Part shown: positions 46,901 to 55,900 of the stretch, in pieces
How the letters are laid out: each line of letters begins with the position of its first letter
How positions within the stretch are numbered: position 1 is the first letter of the stretch
DNA from: Aplectana chamaeleonis
Lineage: Eukaryota > Nematoda > Chromadorea > Rhabditida > Cosmocercidae
Assembly (NCBI GenBank): GCA_029168955.1
Contig: JAPDOI010000441.1
Span: 248,001-312,000, forward strand
Direction of reading: 5' to 3'
DNA length: 64,000 nucleotides
Position numbers and translations under genes: made by a program
Notes under the pieces: generated by a model
What the model saw: only the letters and a program-made list of their open reading frames with translations
Databases searched by the model: none
Told to the model about the DNA's origin: nothing

Positions 46901-49900
46901 TTTTCTCAATTTCTACGTCATTTTAGTTCTACCCGGGGGCCACTTAATCAATCTAGAAAATAACCGAAGATTGTCGTGAACACTGCCTTAAAGGCAGGGT
47001 TCTCGATAAAATCGGTTGTTGTGCTGTCACCGTAGAATGGTAGATCTGGCCATCACAAAAGTGAAAATTAGTGAAAAATTGGAGAAAAAACGCTAAGGAG
47101 AAAGTTATGGCTTGGTGTCCTCCCGCCCCCAATTATCGAGATTTGGGTAAAAGCCTGTTTTTTCAACTTCTACTTTGCATCTAAAGTAATTTCTGAACAT
47201 TTCTGGAGACTACTGATTACTTGAGCAGCAAAATAAATGCCGGATAAGCAAGCATTAATGAAAACCGCGTTAATTAGGGGGCCGGCCGACACCGGTAATT
47301 AGCCGTTATACTTTGTTTTGAGCGTTTTTCCCGTGATTTTCCGGGTTTTTTCACTCACTTTTACTTTTGTGATGGCCAAATCTACATTCTCATGAAGAGA
47401 GCTCAAAAATAGTTTTTATCGCGAATCCTGCCTTCAAAGTTACATTGAGGTATGATTATCCGTCATTTCGCTCTGTTGACGGGTTAGCACAGTTTGAAAA
47501 AAAAAACCAGAAGGAACAACTTTACATGAAGTTTCACGATTTCGCACTGTAATTTTCCACGAAATCTGAAGTTGAAGTTTGGAGTGTAAAGAAACAACCA
47601 GTCATTGTTAAGATAATTTTGTACTTTTTCTCAGCTTATTACAGCGACCAAATTTTCCTTTCGCACTCGCTTGTTTTCTTTGACTGAGAATAAAAGGACT
47701 GCAAGATGTTCACCCGTTGTGAAAATGTAAGAAGGAGAGCACAAAACAAAGGAAGGTGAAGAAGGATACAAGCCGTTGCAGGCCGATCATTACAGTAATT
47801 GAGCTCAGTTCTTTCGAGAATGGAATATTTTCCTTCTAGATATGAAAATTTTAGGCAAAAAATGTTTACGAGAAGCTAAATGAAATATTATGTCGAGGAA
47901 AGTGACAGCAAGTGCTAAAAATGTTGGTTACTACATCATCGTATCATATTTCTGCAACGTTTCATCACTCTTGCCCCAGCCGGGGCAGCCGCTGCCCCAG
48001 CTTCCGAGCTGGGGCAGGTGGGGGCACTGCCCTTGCCCTTGCCCCGGCGGCTCAGCATACCGATTTCGCCGCCCTGCGTGCCCGAACCCCGAGATTCGCG
48101 TTGATGCATCCGGCCCCGGGATGCTAAGCCACCGGGGCAGGGGCAGTGTTCCTAATTGCCCCGGCTCGGAGGCTGGGGCAGAGGCTGCCCCGGCGGAGGC
48201 AAGAATGACGAAACGCACATAACAAAAAAAAAGGAATAGGATGCAGTAGTCAACCGACATTATTTTTTATTTAACTTAACGTGAACATTTGTTTGCTCAA
48301 AATTATTGCTTCAAACGGCAAAGGGTGAAATTTTTGTGTGCTTTTCTTCACATACCCTCCTTTTTTGGCATTTTGTTTTTGTCACCGTTTCTAATGGAAA
48401 AATTCATGATACTACGTCAATTTTCTTTTTCCAACGAATTTCGGTATTCCTTGTGCAATACACCAACGTATTAGTCTTAGAATTTCGAAGAACTTTCGAG
48501 GAAGCGAAATTTCAGGAAATTTCGTTCAAAAATTGTTCCATATTTTTTTGAAGGAGTAAATTTCGGGACGCATATGAATCGCACATTTTTTTCGTTTCAT
48601 TAGTGTTGATTGCTTATTTTTTCCTTCTAAATTCCGCTGGATCCTTCGAATTTTGAAAAAAAAAAAGTAATAAATTCGGTATCTGCACGATTAGAGCATT
48701 TTTGGTTGTGTCAGAAGGTCTTCGTCCATGAAACCTTCGAAGGACTTTTTTTGCAAACTTCGAAGAAACTTCATCAAAATTCTCGTTTTGTGCATTAATA
48801 CTGCATAAAGATGTGAGAAAATTGAGCAGGCTACGATTTTTGTGGGTAATCGCGATAGGTCATTGATGTTAATGCGTCTGATTACGATTAAATTGATTTT
48901 AAGAATTCAATTTGAGGAGGGAACGCCTTATAATGATTTTTCTCGTTCTTTCCCATGCGTTCACCTCAATTACATCATTATCCAGTGACAAAAAAAGACA
49001 AATGATGCCCCGACATGATGTAAAAAAAGACTCAGCTCAATAGTAATAAGCATCCGTCGAAGACTTACATCCTTTTGCACCTTATTCTGTTCTGCGCTAA
49101 GTTTCCTACGTTCCCACAAAGATTGAACATCTTGCATACCCTTACCTTCTAGCCATAGGAAACAATTGAGTAGAAGCGGTAATTTTGGCCTATCTATTAA
49201 GCTGAGAAAAAAACAAAATCGCCTCGAAAAAATTTGGCATTCAGTTTCTTTGCGCTTTGAACATCAAATTAACTCCATAGTGAGTAAAAAAGCTCGTTGC
49301 AAAACTTTTCAACACTATGTCATGTCGCTAATTTTATTCTTCTTCATAAATGCGCAACTCAACAAAGCAAGATGGCGATCTATTTATTATACCTCATACT
49401 AGAACCTAATTTAGGAGAGGGTGAACGAAATGTTATTAAGAGCCTGAATGCCGGAAGGAAAAAATTTCGTGAGTTTCAATGAACACCAAAACTTTTTCAA
49501 AAATGTTGTTTATCAAACGAATAACACAAAAATTGCAGATTTGCTCTTGATGTGAAACTTTCAGCCCATAAACGAGCGTACTCCAAAATTAAATCAAATG
49601 CAGAAAACTGTGAGTGACATCAAAACACATGTGCTTTATTAACAAACTACATGAGAAGAATGGGAAATGCAGGATTTTCAAATCTTCTAGAAAAAAAAAA
49701 ACGAAGAAATCAAGAGGCACAAAGCAGACGAGGCGAAAATTCTCAGCTGTCCCGATTTATCGATCGCAGGTTTCAAGCGTAAATTGACTCGTGTGTACGT
49801 GATTTTTTTACACTGCGCTGGGGCTGGCTGCCCCTACGCCATCGAGTGCTTGTGCATACGGGGCAGGGCACCGACTCTCGGAGCACCTGCCACAGAGGAA

Positions 49901-52900
49901 CCAGACCCTGCCCCTGACTTTGCCCCACCAAGTGCGTTGATGCATCCGGCCCCCGAAGGGGAGGTGCGGCCGGCCAGCACCTCTCCCATGACAAAAACCC
50001 TTTTCGTGGAGGGGATGATGTCGGTTTGCACGGAGGTGATCTTCTTTTCTCCACACTGCCACGGCACGAACGTACGACATCTCGGCAGCACTGTCATTCT
50101 TCCAACACAAGCGTGTTACAGTAAAATTTTATGCGGACGATATAAAGCTATACAAAGTCATTTCTGATCCATTAGATACCCAAGTGCTGTAGGAGGGGAT
50201 TGACCTGATAGTTGACTGGGCGAGAGAATGGCAGCTGCCACTGGCTACGCAAAAAACCGTATTTATGCGGGTTCATTTGAGTCCGCCGTCGACAGCTCAT
50301 TCATATACAAGTGCTGGTATCGCGCTGCAAGCGGTAGACTCGGTTCGAGACCTCGGTTTTCACTACGATAGGAAAATGGATTTTTCTGAGCATGTCAAAA
50401 TCAAATGCCGATCGGCTCACAGGCGGATTTTTCAGATTTATAAGGGTATCTCCACTAGAAACAAACAGGTTCTGCTCCGAGCACATAAGACTTGTATACG
50501 ACCCATTGTGGAATCTGGAACACCAGTATTCGCTCCGCACAAGAAAAAGGATATTGGCGCGCTCGAAAAGGTCCAGAATAGTTTCGCTCGCAAACTGCTG
50601 ATTCGCATCGGTGGTCTCCTGAATTCCAAGATACCCAGGGCCCAGATAAGGAACGAATATTTTGGGTTGCCAACGCTGGATTCTCGCGGCAGAGTATTTG
50701 ACCTTTGCATAGTCCGCAAACTTCTGGAAAACAGCAGTATTTTCAGGCATGCACCCTATTTCAAACTGGTCACATCGAGAACTAGAGGTGAAATAATGAA
50801 AATATTTCTCGGTCGGCCAATTACCAGTGTTAGGGTTAGGTCTTTTCCACATAGGGCGGGTAGCGCATACCTGAAAATCGCTCGAAGAGTCACCGGCGCT
50901 GCTTCCTTGGGCCAGTTTAAGCGACGGGTATCCCAAATAGTTCTTAGCTACAAAACATGGCATTTTCGAATGTTTCTTCTTTTCTAAAGATAGATCTTCG
51001 TTTGTTTCATTGGTAGGGTGTATGAAGAATAAGAGTATTTTTGCTCAAGTTTGCTGTCTGTTTTTTCTTTCTCCCGGCCTTGCTATTTTTTCTGTGCATG
51101 TCTTCTTATTATTACCATCACGCATTTCCCTTATGTGAGTGTAATAAACAAAAACATGAACAAGCAACTAATTTGTTTTTGCTTAAACACCGATGAACCG
51201 AGAGATGGCTTTATGAAATAATGATAACCCACTAGTTGGTCCCACAACGGTTCGTTTTTGAAACTCATTCAAGCACTCCACAACTCCAGAACGGAGAGGC
51301 GACAATGAGTGTTAGATAGAGCAGAAAACGCACTTTCGAGAGCTATATTACACTTTGACAACCAAAACACAGACTATCGAGCAAAAAAAAACCGGAGATA
51401 ACTTGTTCTCCAACCCAGTATTTTATAGCAAGCGCAAAATGAGATATTTCCAAACCACACCGCCTCAATATGTTGATGAACTGTGTAACTTCCAATCCGC
51501 CATCTTCTTTGATGTATTTGTCCATGGCGTTCTCATCCCTTCCTGTCGTCACTGTCTTGTAACTAAAAAAAGTTATGGGATTGTGAGAAGTAGGGGGTGA
51601 CATTTACAAAATCAAATGGATGAGATATCAGTATAGTTCGAGGATTTTGTTATAGCTCAACAGCACGATATCGCGACCTGCCCGAGTTCGAATATGGTGG
51701 GTGTAGCCGCGAATCCGATGGCTGCGGACCACTGAGCAGCCCGCACGTCTGAAGCGTGCGCCGATCGATCACCACATTTCTCGGGGGCGCACACGACGCA
51801 GCGCAGGCCGCTGAGTTCGCAGCCAACTGTTTCACGGTTGGCCCAACTATAACTAGCAGGCCTTCCAAAAATCGATACAAACTACAATAAATAGATCAGT
51901 TTTTTGAAAGATCGATCCGCCAGCAGAATTACATGTTTTTTTAATCCAAAAAGAAAAAGGGCAAACAGTTTAACTCCTCAACCCGTTCACCCCACTCATT
52001 CAAACAGCCGAAACCACGAAAGCGATGTAACATCGGCATGGATCGCGAAGAGACTTTGCGTTCACTGCTGAAGGTTGGCGCAAACTCGGTGCACCTATGT
52101 TATAGCATATGGCACCGAGTTTGCGCCTACCTTCAACAGTGAACGCGAAGTCTCTTCACGATCCATGCCGACGTTAAGCACCATAAAAGCTCCCTGTGAG
52201 AGACACCATCCATCGGCGCAGCTGCTGTGTACAAGCATCATTACTTGCAATTTTTATCCTAATTTTCTCTTCACCAAAAAGGTGATCAGGATGGGGTTGG
52301 GGGAGAGTGCCTAACGTGATCTAAAATTCAATTTTCAAATTTCGAAAAAAAATAGTGATAAACACATTCGTTGTTGGGGTGAATAGATTCATACCGGTCC
52401 AAACCTAGAACACACTTTCAAATATCAACGGACAGCTCCTGCCTCACATTCAACATCTAAAACAATGGCCTTGAGCGAAATTTTGGGCAGAATTTCGCAC
52501 ATCTAAATGCTTACCTATCACGGTGCCACCAGCATTAAAAAACTAACAATTATTTGTAGAATTACCAACTGTAACCCATCAAAAATCGATCTATGAGACT
52601 CAGATTCGTCGCTCAGCGCCGTAAACTACGCCTGCGTATAGATCACACTTTGAATGAATCGGTCGTCATAAGGTCAAGAGGTTACTGTGTTTTTTTTGGG
52701 GGGGGGAGGTGCAAGTGGACAATATAGTGGCAGTATTGGCTTTGGAAGCTGTGATCACTCTTGAGATAGCTGAGACTCTAGTGTGCAACTATACTGATGC
52801 CCGCATCAGCCGGCTATGATGCCCCTAGTCTCCCAAGACATCATTGGAGCTAACCGGAACTTCGGAACAAGAGTATACCGACAACCTTCATGGGACCGGC

Positions 52901-55900
52901 TAGCCGGACAAGAGTACAAGCCACTGTGGAGAAGTAACAGCTGGGAGGGTAGGTCAAAGCACCAGAGAAAACACAGAAAGGCCAAATAGGAGTGTTAATG
53001 TAAGAGGGAAAAAACAGAGGGCATAACATAATACCGCACTAACCATTTGATGCAACCAATATGCCTCCAACGTCAGCGACAGGCCGCCTGCAGTGGTCGC
53101 TGGGGAGTAAGATCAATAAAAATGTTAAAAATGCAAACCCCCAGCGTCACTTGGCGCTAGGTCGTCTGCTATGGACGGAGCCTATGGTTAATGATTTACT
53201 TTGTCGCTGTCATGAGCAACAGTTATGACATTGGGCACAAATCGCTATAAGACAAGCATCGGAGCAACGGCATTGGCCGTCAAAAGAACAGTAGCCATAT
53301 TCATCGACAGCGATCCATTGTCGCAGAAGTATACCATTGGCCTAAGAGTGACTGACATATCTGTTTAAAGGCAGTGTTCACGATAAATTTCTCTTCCGAT
53401 ATCTCCTCGGCGGCTTACGGAAGGTCTGGTGCCCTATATAGCAAGGCATGCTTAAAAACGACACGAAAGACGCGTTTTTGAGCCAAAATAGGTCCTCCCT
53501 TGTTTTCGTTGATTTTTGAGCGTGGAGGACTCGACCACAATGAAGGATGATGCCTATCAGTGCACCCAAGTGATCGGCTCACTTGTCAGCACTTTCTTGA
53601 CTTCACCATTCCTGTAATCTGGGTGTTCATTTGTTCATATCTAGGGGGCGGAAATGGGGCACGGGGCGTTTCTGGAACACCAAAACGCTTGTTCGCAGCC
53701 GCTATTTTGCCACTCCTGGCTCGTTTTCTAACGTTCTTTCGGCACTGGGAGCCTAGAATCCTTCTCGCCTATCATTTTGCTTTGGAAAGTCACTGAGGGT
53801 GATCATCGTGACCGCTGCCTTTAACCCATTAACGACCACGCCTAATCTGGGGTGACTGCACGTTTGAACCGCGTGCAATATAACGCCACTGAAGACAAAA
53901 AAGTCGAATTCCATCCTTCAAAACTACCCTTCAAAATTGGGTAACATGAAGAATAGTTTGTGAGCATTCGACACATAGACAGCAGCTGTACCTACTAAGC
54001 CACACCGTTCGGTGAGCGAATACAGGGACCGTATGCACATCTCTCCCCGCACGTCCCCGTCCCCGCGAAGCCGCTCTGTGATTGGTCATCAGACGAAATT
54101 TACCAATCATACATGGTCTTCGCGGGGACGGGGACGCGCGGGGAGAGATGCGCATACGGCCTCTGGGAGCAGTTAAAAGCGCCCATTATTATCACGATTT
54201 CAACCACAACAATGAAATTTGCCTTATTTTGTAAATTGCACAGGCAACTGTGAGCGTTCACACAAAAACCTTGACTGCAGAGGGTGATAGTCTAGAAGCC
54301 ACTGAAACACAGTGGTAACAAATTTCGTGCGAGCGGTCGCCGCGCCCCGCGTTCTCATTGGGGCGCGCCGTTCTCACTGGAGCGCGCCAGCCCACATCGG
54401 TTGCGAAACACCGCCGAACCCACACTCCTTCACCTCTTCTCATGCTGCAGTTCACTTCTCCATTCCTTCCTCCTCTATGTTTTCATCCGTTGCAGTAGTA
54501 AATCTTCTTTAGTTGATTAAATAGGGAATTCGTACTCCTTTCCAGAGATTGGTTGCCTTTTTTGTCTACGAAGCTCGTGTCGATCGTCTCATCTGTAGAG
54601 TGATATAGGTAGGTAAGATTATCAACGTTTGAAAAAATGACATAGATCGAAAGTACAGAAGAAGAATAGGCTCCATCCCACATCTTGCTCTCACATTGTG
54701 TGAAAATACAGAGTAGAACATACAATATGTAGAAATGACCGCACACTAGCAGTAGTTTCGAAACATGGTTCATCATTATTTGACTTCTTATTGTGGCACT
54801 ATTCTACGCTTTCGTTTAGAAAAAAGCATCTTCTTCTTCTCAAGCTTATCGTAGAGGGTGAATTGGGGCGCCGAATGCGATTCGTACATCAGCTATTTAG
54901 TTTGTATTAGTTGGGCGGTAATTAGATGTGGATTTCAGGGCTCTCATTTACATCCACATCCTGGGAGGGTTTATCGACAACTGGCTGTCGATAACGTTGA
55001 TAAACCCGCGACACTTGTTCAATTTGAGTCCATTTGGAATGTCTGATCTCAAAGATATGTCCGATGTGCGAAGGGGAAATGGAACCTGATTAGGTCTCGG
55101 TGAGTGCTGGTTTATATTACTTTGAGATGGTCTTAAACTTGGTATTCGCTATGCTTTAGGAAAAGATCTGCGATGAGGATTAAGGTCGCCCTTCACGGAC
55201 GAAAATATCTACCCGACGAAGATTGAAGAAGATATATCACATCAGAGTCTTGATAGCTTTATAGCGATCTACAGAGTTATGCATATTTGTCAAACTTTCT
55301 ATTGTGTATCAGAAAAAGTATTAAACTTTGTTTATTCAAGTGTGTGAAGTATTAATGAGCACGACTAGTTTGGACTATCATAATTAGATACCCCGTCATT
55401 GTCAAAGAGCGTAGAGCACCAGCGAGTCACTAGCGTAGAGCACCGTGTGGGAATTCCACAAAATTTGTTTCTCATTAGATATAGCTTCAGAATTGCTTTC
55501 GGTGATTTGCCTGGGTTTCTTAGCTCGTGGCAGCGATAGTTTGCCTCGGTGGGGCTCAAAATTAGCCCGCGAAAATTAATAGAAAACAGCTGCGAAAAAT
55601 TCCTGAATGTAGATTCCTAAGCACGAGCTTGCGAATGCAGCAAAAAAAGAGGCAAAAAACGTTGGAAAGAAGTCTGCAAAAACCAGCAAAAATAGCACAG
55701 CGAAAGTGTTATCTGGATCAATTCTGCTGAACCTAGCTAAAAACGAAGTGCTGATTGAAGGTAGTCGACGAAAATCACTGAGAATCAACGAAAACGCGAA
55801 AAGATCCAAAAAGAATTGTTGATATTGAAACTTCTCGCCAGACTCGATTTTTTAATTTCGAATAAGACCTAGGTTTCCACTGGATTCGGATACTGGAATC

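Noticed and set aside
54483..54776. Minus-strand frame with an acceptor at 54600 as a further TRAIP-like exon
   Set aside because: Its phase does not match exon 4 and it has no coiled-coil character. The exon at 51562-51456 fits instead.
54938..55250. Spliced + strand exons (TTTCAG acceptor, GTGAGT donor, intron of about 58 bp, CTTTAG acceptor)
   Set aside because: The splice sites are good but all three frames of the first exon contain stops, and no family resemblance was found. It may be a non-coding or decayed exon.
55600..55820. Lysine-rich + strand frame resembling a basic nuclear protein
   Set aside because: No start or splice site, partly duplicated 250 bp downstream, and low complexity.
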